Positions 47,798-57,093 of a stretch of DNA of 64,000 bases are shown here, piece after piece. A program made the translations under genes and the position numbers. Positions within the stretch are counted from its first letter, which is position 1. Each line of letters starts with the position of its first letter. Origin of the DNA: Candidatus Caldarchaeum subterraneum (GTDB lineage Archaea; Thermoproteota; Nitrososphaeria_A; Caldarchaeales; Caldarchaeaceae); assembly GCA_937934305.1 (NCBI GenBank), contig CALHAG010000002.1, forward strand, positions 77,263-141,262, read 5' to 3'. The notes beneath the pieces are model-generated. The model did not search any database and was not told the origin of the DNA. It saw only the letters and a list, made by a program, of their open reading frames with translations.

Positions 47798-49237
47798 CTA
47801 TCTGTGGTCGGCTACAACTATCTCCATAGGCTGGTATAATGGCTCACCGCAGATGAGGCAGTACTTATGAAGTCTGCTGTTTTGTGCTCCGCAGTTGTGG
47901 CAGAAAATCGTTTCAGATGCCTGTTCCCCGGATTTTTTGTTATCTGGTTTTGGGGTCTTTTTTGGTTTAGAGAAATAGTATGCTGTGGAGAATGCTGTGG
48001 CGACGGAGCCTATGATGGCTATCGAGAGGAGGTCTGGCTCAACCCTGTATACGGCCTCAATGTACTTGGGTGAATCCATTCTCACTACTAAGGGGGAGCT
48101 GGTTGTACATTTTTCTCCGCAGTCTCCTGTGTAGTGTGAGAGGACTCTCTTGAAGAAAAGCGCTGCCTGAACCTCGTTGGGGGCGTTTATGACCGCTGTC
48201 GAGTTGGGCTTGTACCATCCAGAGCCCACGGCTCCTGCTGGGGACTTCACCTCAAGCCTGTATTCCATCCTGTAGACCGCCTCTGCTTCGATGGGTTTTT
48301 TGACGACTGTCTTTACCGTCGGCGTAGATGATGTTATGTCTCCTCTCCAGCCCTCGAAGACGAGTCTAACCCTCCCCGGGTCCACGTCTATTACTGCTGG
48401 CAGGGACAGTTGCAGAGCGTCGCCCTCCCTATACCAGTCCTCAACTACCACGCCCTCCGGCCCCTTCACCTTCACCATGTAGAACCTGTCGTACTCCGCT
48501 CTTACTGCGGATGGCCTCTTAACCTCAAGGGTCGTTACATGGCTCGACGGGTTGTAGATGACCTGCGGGTTAGCCCCTACGGAGACCCATTCCCTGAAGA
48601 CCAGCTTCTCATAGGGTGAGAGCAGCACTTCTCTCGGGGCGGCGACTACCGCTGTCTCCCCCACGCTATACCACCCGCTCCCGTTCACCTTAACCCCAAA
48701 CGCTGATAAAGCCTCAAGCCTCACTTCCTGCTTAAAAACAGCTTCAATCACAGCAGGGTCAGTGATAACTAATGTGTTCGACGTGTTGAACGGCTGCTCA
48801 CCCCTGCTCCACCTCTGGAAAACGTATCTGTAGCCATCTTTGATGTATTCCTTCTCCGCGTTGAGGGATATTCTTTCTCCCTTGATGGCCCATATGCTGG
48901 TCCTCAGCTCCTCCACTATAGAGTCAACCACCACCAGCACCTCCTCTCTATAGATTGCCTGAACAGGCTCCTCAGCTCTAATACATGGATACTTTTCTCC
49001 GCTGCTCCATCCTGTGAAGACGAGTCTCCTCTCAGCCGTGAGGTAGTATACTTGATACGCTACGCAGATTGTCGAGCTTTTGGGGACTTTAGCGGGGTTG
49101 TCCACCATTCTCCCCTCGACTATGAATGGTAGGCCGTATCTATTGCTCACGTCCACCTGCCCACCCTCTTCCCCGAGGGTTGGAGCAAAAATCAGCATGG
49201 TTGACAACAGCATACATAGGGCTAGGATGTTTTTCAT
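47798..49237 (-). CDS. Surface protein with tandem beta modules, membrane anchor and zinc ribbon
   Basis: 479 residues from ATG 49237. Signal peptide (ILALCMLLSTMLIFAPTLG), then about five modules of 65-70 residues, each ending near F-GWSSG / FQRWSRG / FREWVS / FEGWRGD and AVYR, as in Listeria-Bacteroides-type surface repeats. A membrane helix near 405-425 (LLSIAIIGSVATAFSTAYYF) leads to an inside tail with a zinc ribbon CHNCGAQN...YCLICGEPL. The 61.0 kb protein has the same outside-membrane-ribbon plan. Confidence 0.75.
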   Translation of the reverse strand: MKNILALCMLLSTMLIFAPTLGEEGGQVDVSNRYGLPFIVEGRMVDNPAKVPKSSTICVAYQVYYLTAERRLVFTGWSSGEKYPCIRAEEPVQAIYREEVLVVVDSIVEELRTSIWAIKGERISLNAEKEYIKDGYRYVFQRWSRGEQPFNTSNTLVITDPAVIEAVFKQEVRLEALSAFGVKVNGSGWYSVGETAVVAAPREVLLSPYEKLVFREWVSVGANPQVIYNPSSHVTTLEVKRPSAVRAEYDRFYMVKVKGPEGVVVEDWYREGDALQLSLPAVIDVDPGRVRLVFEGWRGDITSSTPTVKTVVKKPIEAEAVYRMEYRLEVKSPAGAVGSGWYKPNSTAVINAPNEVQAALFFKRVLSHYTGDCGEKCTTSSPLVVRMDSPKYIEAVYRVEPDLLSIAIIGSVATAFSTAYYFSKPKKTPKPDNKKSGEQASETIFCHNCGAQNSRLHKYCLICGEPLYQPMEIVVADHR

Positions 49238-49881
49238 AATGGGGTCAGCCTCCTTAACCCGGATGGGGAGATGGATAATAGGGAGACGAGGAAAACACAT
49301 GTATAGGCAATCTCTATCCATTTCTTGTCCTCCGGCACTCTTACCTCGGCTATTCTTGAAGCGATTGTCAGGCCTGCGAGAAAACCAACTGCAAATGGTT
49401 TACCTAGTATGGCTAGTCCGCTGTCTCCTAGGATGGCCATGGCCGTGACGGAGGCTGCCGATGTCCAGAAGCCCACACCCGAGCCCCTTCCAAAAACACT
49501 TAACACCACTATTAAGCTGGTCAAGGCCAGTACTGGCATCATGTTGACGTATCCCAGCAGAGGGATGGCTAGTATCATTCTGCCCACAACTCTGTCAAGC
49601 TCCACATACTCCACATAATTGGAGGAGGCGTCGGCCATGACTTTTATAGCGGTCGGTAACACCTCCACCACCCTATGGAGTAGCGTTGCCTCCCCCAGCC
49701 TATACACCATGACGTCTCCAGAAGACACGGATTTGTCTGGAACAGCTACAACGAGGGAGCCTATCGGTATGCTTGGCTCCATACTACCCGTTACAACGTG
49801 GTAGAGCATGACTTGGCCTGTGAAGAGGACATAGCCGATAATAAAAGCGGTAAAGACGACGATGGAGCCTAGAAGCTTCAT
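49234..49881 (-). CDS. Signal peptidase I, archaeal/SipW-type
   Basis: 215 residues. VVTGSMEPSIPIGSLVVA holds the catalytic Ser, TLLHRVVEV the catalytic His that replaces the bacterial Lys, and VVGRMILAIPLLGYV the Asp-less box D/E region. Several C-terminal membrane helices. It lies just after a set of small secreted proteins, as SipW lies beside TasA in bacteria, and probably processes them. Overlaps both neighbours by four bases. Confidence 0.9.
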   Translation of the reverse strand: MKLLGSIVVFTAFIIGYVLFTGQVMLYHVVTGSMEPSIPIGSLVVAVPDKSVSSGDVMVYRLGEATLLHRVVEVLPTAIKVMADASSNYVEYVELDRVVGRMILAIPLLGYVNMMPVLALTSLIVVLSVFGRGSGVGFWTSAASVTAMAILGDSGLAILGKPFAVGFLAGLTIASRIAEVRVPEDKKWIEIAYTCVFLVSLLSISPSGLRRLTPL

Positions 49882-50267
49882 GGCTGTGTCACCCTGACCC
49901 TTACCGTGGCCTGGGAGCTGTAGCCACAGTCGGGGCTAACGTCTATTGTCAATGTGGTGGCTGTGGGGCCTAGAGATGCGGTGGTTGAGCCTGAGGCGCT
50001 GCAGGCCCCCACGTTGACGAAGACCTGTATCAGATAGTTTCCAGAGATGGATGATGTGAGCGATACGGTGACTACATCTATTGTGGTGACCGCGAAGCTA
50101 GCGCTTCCCAGCTTGACGGATAAAACACGTATATCGGTTTTAGAGACATTGACAACCCCTGTTCCACCCACTTGATTTATCTGAGAGGCGGAGATGGTTG
50201 CGGAGTAGGATACCATGGCTAGGCTTGCCACGATTATTATGAAGAGCAAAATCCTCTCTGTCTTCAT
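49878..50267 (-). CDS. Small secreted beta protein A (TasA/camelysin-like?)
   Basis: 129 residues from ATG 50267. Signal ILLFIIIVASLAMVSYSATI, then ASQINQVGGTGVVNVSK, a motif shared with the 50.7 kb protein (ADINQLGGTGLVDVNC), then Ser/Thr/Val-rich strands and a Cys pair. Adjacent to a SipW-type peptidase, so a fibre or pilus subunit is possible; not proven. Confidence 0.65.
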   Translation of the reverse strand: MKTERILLFIIIVASLAMVSYSATISASQINQVGGTGVVNVSKTDIRVLSVKLGSASFAVTTIDVVTVSLTSSISGNYLIQVFVNVGACSASGSTTASLGPTATTLTIDVSPDCGYSSQATVRVRVTQP

Positions 50268-50271
50268 GGCT

Positions 50272-50694
50272 TTAGAGACATGATGGAGGTCCGACACATG
50301 AAGTGACCCTGATGATACATGCCTTGACGGTGGCTACGTCATCAACTGATATGTCTGGGACCGTATTTATGGTTCTTGTCCTGCTGCCTGATTCTTGTCT
50401 GCAATCACTTCCTATGGCTATGAGGTTTCCAGAAGAGTCGTAGAGACCAACTTGTTTTTGATATCTTGCGTTGGTAGGCATCCAGTATGTTATGGTAACT
50501 GTTGCCACATTGTTTCCCACGAGGTTTAGCTGTATCCTCTCTATCTGGGCCCCTGAGAGGCTGTCTCTTCCGAAGATGTATGTTGTGTCAGGCCTGTTGG
50601 GTAGTATGCTTACTTGGTTGACTGTTATGAGTATGGAAAAAATAATGGTGGGGGTTAGCGCCGCCGCCACCGCCAGCAGAAAGTTACTGCTCAA
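50272..50694 (-). CDS. Small secreted beta protein B
   Basis: 140 residues, TTG start overlapping the preceding gene. Signal LLAVAAALTPTIIFSILITV, then strands (IERIQLNLVGNNVATVTITY) and three Cys towards the end. It lacks the NQ-GGTG motif of its neighbours but sits between them. Probably part of the same extracellular structure. Confidence 0.6.
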   Translation of the reverse strand: MSSNFLLAVAAALTPTIIFSILITVNQVSILPNRPDTTYIFGRDSLSGAQIERIQLNLVGNNVATVTITYWMPTNARYQKQVGLYDSSGNLIAIGSDCRQESGSRTRTINTVPDISVDDVATVKACIIRVTSCVGPPSCL

Positions 50695-51097
50695 CTATCA
50701 CTACCTCTACCCTGTAGACGTCTTTCGGGTTCACGTTCGGCGCCACGTCAACAATTGTTGTAACCGAGCCTGAGCTGGCCGCCTGTGTCTGGCACCCGCT
50801 GGTCAGGTGTGTTGAGGCGCTGTCGTAGAGGTTTACGCAGACGTTGTACGTCGCCCCAGAGGATTTGGCGGTCGTCCACTGGACGTTCACCCTGTCCACC
50901 TGGTAGGGCGGGGCGGATGTCAGGGTCCAGCTAACCTTTGTCACTTGGCATGGGTTGGCGGGGCAGTTCACGTCTACGAGGCCTGTCCCACCCAGTTGGT
51001 TGATGTCTGCGCTGTTTAGGTTTATCAGCACAGCATAGGCCGACGTAGCCAGTAGCAGCAACGGCAGCACGGCTATGGCTAGGACAGCTTTTCTCAA
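50684..51097 (-). CDS. Small secreted beta protein C
   Basis: 137 residues, TTG 51097. Signal VLAIAVLPLLLLATSAYA, then SADINQLGGTGLVDVNC and a strand-rich domain with four Cys that can pair. First gene of the run of secreted proteins. CCATATATCC at 51137-51146 is its likely TATA box, and one arm of an 11-base inverted repeat lies between it and the gene. Confidence 0.65.
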   Translation of the reverse strand: MRKAVLAIAVLPLLLLATSAYAVLINLNSADINQLGGTGLVDVNCPANPCQVTKVSWTLTSAPPYQVDRVNVQWTTAKSSGATYNVCVNLYDSASTHLTSGCQTQAASSGSVTTIVDVAPNVNPKDVYRVEVVIVEQ

Positions 51098-51121
51098 CCC
51101 CCTTTCACCACCTGCGGAGAT

Positions 51122-51180
51122 GATGCCAATAAGGATGGATATATGGGGATAATGAGGGGGTGATGGTGGTTATTGGCATC
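51122..51180. promoter_or_regulatory. 11-base inverted repeat between the secreted-protein operon and a regulator
   Basis: GATGCCAATAA (51122-51132) and TTATTGGCATC (51170-51180) are exact complements, 37 bases apart, in the divergent gap. The left arm overlaps the expected transcription start of the secreted-protein operon. Likely operator for the 51.3 kb regulator. Confidence 0.65.
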
Positions 51181-51252
51181 AAAGCAGATGATTCGGTTTA
51201 AACCCCCTGCTTTAAACCATTTTTAGCATGTGGGAAAACATTTTTGACTAGG

Positions 51253-51915
51253 ATGGTTAAGCCATACGCTAAGCTTTACATTCCTGCTTGGATGGCTGTC
51301 TATGATAGGCTTAGACATGCTAGGGGTAGGCCTTTTAAGACGACTTTGCTGTCGGAGGAGCTGGGGATACCTAGGACGTCGGTGAATCAGGCGCTTCTAG
51401 CGCTCCGTGTCAAAGGGCTTGTCCGCAAGACATCCAATGGCTATGTTTATGATGTCTTCCAAACCAAGCCCGTGAGCAACGGGGAGGTGCCATGTTATTC
51501 ATGTGGCTCTAAGAGCTATAAAACTGTCTCCGTCGCCGTGGCAGGCTCTGAGAAGCTCCTTTGTCTTAGATGTCTCTCCCATATCGTTGAACTAGCCCTG
51601 AGAATCACCGACCGGCTCAAAAACCTCGAAGGCGGAAACATCCAGAGGCATACAAAGCGGGAAAAGGCCGCAATATATGGCAGGTTTGTAGGGCGTCTCA
51701 TATCCTTGGTTGGGCGTCGGGGCAGGGTTTGCGCAACATCCCTTGGTCTTCGTCATGGGCTGTCGAAGAGGGAGGTTAGGAGGGTCTTGGTTAAGATGGC
51801 TCCAAAAATGGGCTGGATTATTGAGAGAAGGTCTGGCCATCTGTATGTGAGGCACGGGGGATCTCTTAGGGAGCCGGAGCAGGTCATCGCACCGACTATA
51901 GATGGTCAGGGATAG
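51253..51915 (+). CDS. Winged-helix regulator with zinc site
   Basis: 220 residues from ATG 51253 (TTG at 51244 possible). First winged helix 15-60 (TTLLSEELGIPRTSVNQALL), then a zinc ribbon (VPCYSCGSK...LLCLRCLSH) and a second helix-turn-helix (TSLGLRHGLSKREVRRVLVK). Divergent from the secreted-protein operon and next to the inverted repeat above, so it may control it. Convergent with herA, overlapping by 10 bases. Confidence 0.72.
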   Translation: MVKPYAKLYIPAWMAVYDRLRHARGRPFKTTLLSEELGIPRTSVNQALLALRVKGLVRKTSNGYVYDVFQTKPVSNGEVPCYSCGSKSYKTVSVAVAGSEKLLCLRCLSHIVELALRITDRLKNLEGGNIQRHTKREKAAIYGRFVGRLISLVGRRGRVCATSLGLRHGLSKREVRRVLVKMAPKMGWIIERRSGHLYVRHGGSLREPEQVIAPTIDGQG

Positions 51916-53390
51916 CTCCCCCATCTTGTCAAAAGGTCTTTGCCGACGCTTGCTACATCAGCTTCTTTATCCACTACGCAGATGACTGGTCTCTGTATCT
52001 TGAGCGCGTGTCCCTTGTATATGCAGTATCCTCTGGGTAGTAGCCTTGCGGAGTAGGCTATGTCGCTTCCCATTATGCTCCTAAGCCTCTCAAGGTCCAC
52101 GTCCTCCACCCTGAAGGCGAATATGTTCTGGCCCATCTGGGTTGATATGAATTTGTCAACTTCCGAGAGTCTCTGCGTGGCTATGAAGAGTGGCATACCG
52201 TTTCTGGGGCCTGTTGTCGCTATCAGCTTCATGACCGGTATCATCATGTCGTATGCTTCTCTGCTTGCCGCGCCTTCATGTGGTGATTGTGGGGCGAAGT
52301 TGTGCACCTCGTCTATGAAGACGGCGACGCCGAATGTTGGGTCTGTTCTTGCCTTGGCGTAGCAGGCGTCCAGCATCTCTCTGCTCTTGTTGATTATCTC
52401 GTCCCAGTTCGAGGCGTCTGAAAAATCCGCGTGAACCAACGCGTTGGACCTTACCGCTTCGACGATATCTAATCCATTCTCCTCCGGAGCGTGTCGGAAG
52501 ATGTTTCTCCCCAGGTCTTCGAGGCGTTTCTTCACATCCTCTGATTCAACCATGGGCAGTATGGTGTCGAGGCCTTGCTGGGACCATTCTATCGAGCTGA
52601 CCCCCATCTCCTCCAGCTTTTTGGCTATGGCGTATAGCGTTCTCGCCTCTCTCGCGTTTCCCGAAAGACCTGCTAGGGCTCTGAAGTTGTTGTACCAGTT
52701 TACCGGGCTCATGCTTTTCTCCTTCCGCGCAAGTTTAGTGGAGGCGGCTATCCTCATGTATCCTCCATATTCTTGCGCTGTCTTCTCTAAGACATCGCTT
52801 CTAAACTCCCCATCCCAGTCTATCAAGAGTATGTGGGGGTTTCTAACGTTTTTCAGTATTTTCAGCATCATTGACATGAGGAGCGTGCTTTTCCCTGTTC
52901 CAACCCCTCCAACGACCAGAGCCCCCTGCCTAAACAGTGTTTTGAGGCTGAGGTTTAGCCTGACATCGGTTGGGTAAATTGTCCCCAGCGATATGCTGGG
53001 GCCTTCTGGGCTGATGAATGATGCTAGAGCCTCTGGGCTAGGTCTATAGACTGGTGTGAGAGGCGGTATCGGTGTGAGCAGGGACTTGACGACACCGTTC
53101 TCCTCGTATCCGACCTGCCAGCAGACAGCTTTTCCCACCATCTTTTCGGGGTCTTGCACAGCGTCTCCGTCTCTCAGCATCTTCTCATCGTAGCTGGAGC
53201 TAGGCCTCTTCATGAAGGCTGCTTCGACCTGTATGAAGACTGGCTTGTCCTCGGTCGGATGCTTTATGCAGAGGTACTCTCCTCTATGTACTGATTTGTT
53301 AGCCAATAGTGTTATCTCTGCTCTGTCTGAGCCGTAGCTACCCTCCGTCGAGTGGACGTAGCCGACTATTTCTCTGAAGATGTTCACCAT
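51906..53390 (-). CDS. herA: HerA-like DNA translocase
   Basis: 494 residues. N-terminal HAS-barrel-like domain (about 1-110), Walker A GGVGTGKSTLLMSM near 172, Walker B VAVFIDEVHNFAP near 365 and ATQRLSEVD as sensor. Hexameric ATPase that with NurA resects DNA ends or pumps DNA. The nurA gene lies directly upstream and overlaps by seven bases. Confidence 0.93.
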   Translation of the reverse strand: MVNIFREIVGYVHSTEGSYGSDRAEITLLANKSVHRGEYLCIKHPTEDKPVFIQVEAAFMKRPSSSYDEKMLRDGDAVQDPEKMVGKAVCWQVGYEENGVVKSLLTPIPPLTPVYRPSPEALASFISPEGPSISLGTIYPTDVRLNLSLKTLFRQGALVVGGVGTGKSTLLMSMMLKILKNVRNPHILLIDWDGEFRSDVLEKTAQEYGGYMRIAASTKLARKEKSMSPVNWYNNFRALAGLSGNAREARTLYAIAKKLEEMGVSSIEWSQQGLDTILPMVESEDVKKRLEDLGRNIFRHAPEENGLDIVEAVRSNALVHADFSDASNWDEIINKSREMLDACYAKARTDPTFGVAVFIDEVHNFAPQSPHEGAASREAYDMMIPVMKLIATTGPRNGMPLFIATQRLSEVDKFISTQMGQNIFAFRVEDVDLERLRSIMGSDIAYSARLLPRGYCIYKGHALKIQRPVICVVDKEADVASVGKDLLTRWGSYP

Positions 53391-54325
53391 ATCTTCTCAC
53401 CCCATCTCGGGACAAGCGGGGCCCATAGCTTACGTGGAACATTCGACAAAACTCTATGGATGCATGACTTGTACAGGTCTGTGACCAGTCTTCTGCTTAT
53501 CTTGACCTCTTCATCGGCCTTCATGATTAGGGCGGGTGGCCCATACACGGGGTCCGAACTGTATGTGATGTATTCCAGTATCTCTAGGGCTCGGCTATCA
53601 TCGATGTATGGCGGTGTATCTATTCGGAAGACCCCGGCCTCAGGCTCGTTCAATAACTTGATGTAGGTGTATTTCACGTCTGTTTTCTCGGTCGGCGGTG
53701 TGGTGGGAGGCCATGGACAGGCTTCATTCTTCTCGAGGGTGGCTGAGAGAAGCGACCTATCTGTCCCAAGCGTCGAGAGATACCTGCTCTGCGGCCTCTT
53801 CACAAACCCAGCCACCATGACATCTCTCTCTTTACAGAGCTCTATGAGTGACTTGAGCTGGTAAACATATTCTCCGACATATTTTGGTCGGGGAATCAAC
53901 GGTCCATCAACGATAAGCAAATCTAGCTCATTCTCCTCCACAACTTTTTGCGCCAGCATCAACAGCATAGTCTCTCTTTCTATGTCAAGCCTGTCGCTAA
54001 ACTCGCCATCGTCTTCTCCATATTCCTGGATGAGGAGCCTAGGCTCCATTATTTTGCGCCTGTATTCATCATCATGTATGACTGCAAGCGCTGCCGCGAA
54101 GCCAACGTTGACGTCTGCGAATGGGAGGATGCCGCTGCCCCCGTCCACGGCCGCCACCCTCCAGTTCTTACGGGATGGGGAGATGATTATTTTAGGCGGT
54201 GGGGTAAACATGCTGACGGCGCTGGCGAACTTTTCAGCCTCTGTATCCATGAAATGTGTAAGCCTGTCCTCAAGCCTCCTAACAAGCCTGCTGTAGGTTT
54301 TTACCTCCTCCTCTTCCTGAGCCAA
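53384..54325 (-). CDS. nurA: NurA nuclease
   Basis: 313 residues. WRVAAVDGGSGILPFADVNVG carries the first catalytic Asp and LLIVDGPLIPRPK the second; the RNase H-like core continues to the C-terminus. Works with HerA in 5'-3' end resection. TTG start at 54325, TATA centre 30 bases upstream. Confidence 0.9.
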   Translation of the reverse strand: MAQEEEEVKTYSRLVRRLEDRLTHFMDTEAEKFASAVSMFTPPPKIIISPSRKNWRVAAVDGGSGILPFADVNVGFAAALAVIHDDEYRRKIMEPRLLIQEYGEDDGEFSDRLDIERETMLLMLAQKVVEENELDLLIVDGPLIPRPKYVGEYVYQLKSLIELCKERDVMVAGFVKRPQSRYLSTLGTDRSLLSATLEKNEACPWPPTTPPTEKTDVKYTYIKLLNEPEAGVFRIDTPPYIDDSRALEILEYITYSSDPVYGPPALIMKADEEVKISRRLVTDLYKSCIHRVLSNVPRKLWAPLVPRWGEKIW

Positions 54326-54350
54326 ACCAATTTAGTAATCTTAGTTGAGG

Positions 54351-54369
54351 GCTTTAAACTCTCAAGGCC
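54351..54369 (-). promoter_or_regulatory. GGCC-TATA promoter of nurA-herA
   Basis: GGCCTTGAG then AGTTTAAAGC on the minus strand, centre 30 bases before the TTG at 54325; it starts within the stop of the upstream gene. Confidence 0.72.
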
Positions 54370-54917
54370 TAGAAAACCCTCTTGACGACAACTTCCCACT
54401 CACAGTTGGAGCTGATTTGCAGGAAATAGTTTCCCGGTTTTACGCCTATTATGTGGTTGTCAAAAGTGCCTTCACTACCACTTACTTCTCTCGACCATTT
54501 GGAGAAAGGGTCCCCCATTAATAGTAGCAGTATGCGGAACTTGAGCTCCGAAACCGGCCCAGCCGCTTTCACTGTGAAAATTATGCGTAGGTCTGTGGTG
54601 TTGGTGACTGTGAAGGGTCTTGTATTCTTTGCTCCTATATCACGTTCGGTCAGTAATATTTCAGGCGTCTCGGCTGGGTAGACAGTTTTTGTCACGATTT
54701 TGGTGGTTGTGTCTCTGAAGGTTGTATATGTGGTTATGGAGGTAATTGTCCTGATGGTTGTTAATGTCTTCAGAGAGGTCGTGGTCACGGCTTCTGTAAG
54801 TGTTGTGTGCTTTGTTGTGGTGAAGGTGATTGGTGGATGGCCGAGGAAGACGCCTAGCGCCAAGCCTATCAACAGCCCTACCGCCACGGCGGCTGCAGCC
54901 TTAGCCAAGCCCCCCAC
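54369..54917 (-). CDS. Membrane-anchored Thr-rich surface protein
   Basis: 182 residues. Anchor helix 6-27 ([20 protein letters not shown]), then a Thr-rich stalk of about 50 residues (likely glycosylated), then a beta-sandwich-like domain ([20 protein letters not shown]). Same anchor-plus-Thr-stalk plan as the exported PLD nuclease at 30.7 kb. Confidence 0.65.
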   Translation of the reverse strand: MGGLAKAAAAVAVGLLIGLALGVFLGHPPITFTTTKHTTLTEAVTTTSLKTLTTIRTITSITTYTTFRDTTTKIVTKTVYPAETPEILLTERDIGAKNTRPFTVTNTTDLRIIFTVKAAGPVSELKFRILLLLMGDPFSKWSREVSGSEGTFDNHIIGVKPGNYFLQISSNCEWEVVVKRVF

Positions 54918-55896
54918 CTCTGAGTATCATGTATGTGAAGTAGAGGTTGATTATTAGCGATAGGATGATGTGGACCATGAAACTCCGCTTGTGTATTTTG
55001 TGTCTAAACGCCACCGCTCCCAGCATTATCCCCAGCCCTGCCCCCAGCAGGGCGAACCTCTTCAGCATAGATTCGCGAACCCTCCACTGACGGGCTTGGG
55101 CCTGTCTTTTGTCCCACGCCATGGCTAGAAAGGCCACTATGTTGAGGGTTGATAGGGCGATGATGATGACCTCGATGTTGTTAGACAAGCTTGTGACCAG
55201 CACGTCATGTATAAACCTGAAAGGCGCCATCACAGTAGCCATCAAAACCTGTTCCATAGACGGGTTAAGCCCTGCGAGTCGCATCTGCAAAGCTGTCATG
55301 GCAGCGCCTACCAGTATGTAAAGGAATATGATTGGCGAGGTTATGTAGAATGCGTAACCGACTCCGGCGGGGCCGATGTAGGAGCTTGCCAGCATCAGTA
55401 GGGCGATTGCGGATATGATGGGTGCTATGTATGTGCCTATGAACCCCTCCCACCAAACAGGCCCCGACGTGGGAGCCGTGATTAGACCTGCTAGGACGAA
55501 CAGTATGACGAACACAGTATAGGTTGTTGGTACATAGCCGAACATGTTTGCGACATCCATCCCCTCATACCGTACATGCTCCTGTTGTCGCCAGAAAACC
55601 TCTGTATCGGCGGTTTGCCTGTCTGGCGTAGGCGGGGTTGCTGACGCCATTCTAATCGATTGTGCCTCTATGGTTTGCAGGCGCTGGTCGTATAGCTTCC
55701 GTTTTATCGGGTCGCCTAGAACCCTGTAGGCTTCGTTGACAACTTTCATTATCTCCTCCGCATGTGGATGAGAGCTGATGTCTGGATGATATTTCTTAAC
55801 AAGGCTCCTATAGGCCCTCTTTATCTCCTCCTGAGATGCATTTCTTCCAACGCCGAGTATTGAATAGTAATCATGTATTCGTTGTCTCCCACTCAT
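54901..55896 (-). CDS. Membrane-bound J-domain (DnaJ-like) protein
   Basis: 331 residues from ATG 55896. Residues 8-70 form a J domain: [20 protein letters not shown] with the HPD tripeptide in YHPDISS. A linker is followed by about five membrane segments ([42 protein letters not shown]), then a short inside loop and two more. It would recruit an Hsp70 to the membrane; no dnaK in the window. Confidence 0.85.
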   Translation of the reverse strand: MSGRQRIHDYYSILGVGRNASQEEIKRAYRSLVKKYHPDISSHPHAEEIMKVVNEAYRVLGDPIKRKLYDQRLQTIEAQSIRMASATPPTPDRQTADTEVFWRQQEHVRYEGMDVANMFGYVPTTYTVFVILFVLAGLITAPTSGPVWWEGFIGTYIAPIISAIALLMLASSYIGPAGVGYAFYITSPIIFLYILVGAAMTALQMRLAGLNPSMEQVLMATVMAPFRFIHDVLVTSLSNNIEVIIIALSTLNIVAFLAMAWDKRQAQARQWRVRESMLKRFALLGAGLGIMLGAVAFRHKIHKRSFMVHIILSLIINLYFTYMILRGGGLG

Positions 55897-56254
55897 CTGA
55901 ACCACCCGCTGAACCAGGAGGCTGGTTTGGAGATTGCAAGCCTTCTTGGCTCATGGAGAGGTATATGGGTGGCTGTGTTGGTGGAAGAACATGTTTGGCT
56001 GGTTTACGGCCCTTTGATACTATTTCGAACATTTGTCGTATTTCTTCTGACATGTTTTCCTCTATAACCTTTTTTCTACACATTCTTTTCCTCAAAATGT
56101 ATTGATGTGCGAATGCGCGGGTGATGCTCCTAACCCCCTCATAGTCTATGACAATTTCTTCATCATGGGTTTTTTCTATTGTGTCGAATAATGTGTCGGC
56201 TGTGTCTCGTAGAAGAAGGTTTTCCGAATAAGCCTCTACAAGCTTCAGTCTCAT
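55871..56254 (-). CDS. STAS-like (DUF4325-type) protein
   Basis: 127 residues. [21 protein letters not shown] is the strand-helix of STAS-like DUF4325 domains; before it comes a helical start, after it a basic region and a Pro/Gly-rich tail. Such domains often regulate membrane or signalling partners. Overlaps the J-domain gene. Confidence 0.65.
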   Translation of the reverse strand: MRLKLVEAYSENLLLRDTADTLFDTIEKTHDEEIVIDYEGVRSITRAFAHQYILRKRMCRKKVIEENMSEEIRQMFEIVSKGRKPAKHVLPPTQPPIYLSMSQEGLQSPNQPPGSAGGSDEWETTNT

Positions 56255-56267
56255 GCCATCTCCTCAT

Positions 56268-56393
56268 TTAACACAGGCTGAAAGAGGATATTTGCCTTCT
56301 CCTCGGGATGCGTCTGTTGGGGTTGTTATTCTCAGAATAGTCAACGGTTTTCCCCTTCTCTGTCAGGTACTTTACCCTTACGTAGAGCTTCAC
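56268..56393 (-). CDS. Possible basic mini-protein
   Basis: 41 residues from a GTG that overlaps the TAG of the upstream zinc-ribbon gene (TAGTG). MKLYVRVKYLTEKGKTVDYS then NNPNRRIPRRRQI. Supported only by position and coupling. Confidence 0.4.
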   Translation of the reverse strand: MKLYVRVKYLTEKGKTVDYSENNNPNRRIPRRRQISSFSLC

Positions 56394-56569
56394 TACTCTG
56401 CCACGCTCCTCACCGGCTCAATCTCCATCCATACAGTGTCCTCATGCTTTCTTCTCCTCGGTTTGCTCCTCATCATTGTACCGCATTCGGGGCACCTGTC
56501 GTACACCGTCTTCCTATACTCCATGCATCTGCTGCAGTATCTGTAGCCGTCTGAGTATCTCCGGGCCAT
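56393..56569 (-). CDS. Zinc-ribbon mini-protein with basic tail
   Basis: 58 residues. SDGYRYCSRCMEYRK then RCPECGTMMRSKPRRRKHE, the fifth copy of the family seen at 20.4, 37.2, 37.9 and 38.4 kb, here among envelope genes. Start ATG 56569. Confidence 0.68.
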   Translation of the reverse strand: MARRYSDGYRYCSRCMEYRKTVYDRCPECGTMMRSKPRRRKHEDTVWMEIEPVRSVAE

Positions 56570-56610
56570 GGGGATATGCTGTGTTCTGATGCATTTAGCG
56601 GGATATGTGG

Positions 56611-57093
56611 TCAAGAGGCCTCCGCCATAGCTGTGTCCTCGTTGCCGAGAAATGAGCTGATTTTTCTGAAGTCTTTCTCCAGAAGCCTTAGTTTGCGCCT
56701 TGTCCCGTCTACTAGGTTCAGGGATGCATCTACTACGTTGACGTAGTTCAGCACGCTGCTGCCTATGATTAGGCCGGGCTCTGTCCTCAGGTCCTCCACC
56801 TGTAGCCCCGATATCCTGTCTCTTGTTATCAGCTCTCCCCCTATTGAGACGTGCCCTCCTCTGTAGACCGTGATAGGTACCCGGCTCCATCTTTCCCTGA
56901 GCTTCATCAGGCCGTATGCGATAACTGCTCCGAAAAGAATGGGGGGCAGAGCGGATAGAGGCGACCTTATGGCGAGCAGGCCTATGAATATGGAGAAAAA
57001 CGCCACGAGCCCGATTATCCACTCTACTATGAGCTGGGGTATTGTTCTGAAGCGTCTAACTTTGACTAGGGGCTGGAGCTCATTGAGGCTCAT
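56611..57093 (-). CDS. Membrane protein with PH-like domain
   Basis: 160 residues from ATG 57093 (MSLNELQPLVKV). Two membrane helices at 25-65 (IIGLVAFFSIFIGLLAI, PPILFGAVIAYGL), then a strand-rich domain (ITVYRGGHVSIGGELITRD) with the look of a bacterial PH/YdbT-like domain. Overlaps the upstream zinc gene by four bases. Confidence 0.6.
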   Translation of the reverse strand: MSLNELQPLVKVRRFRTIPQLIVEWIIGLVAFFSIFIGLLAIRSPLSALPPILFGAVIAYGLMKLRERWSRVPITVYRGGHVSIGGELITRDRISGLQVEDLRTEPGLIIGSSVLNYVNVVDASLNLVDGTRRKLRLLEKDFRKISSFLGNEDTAMAEAS

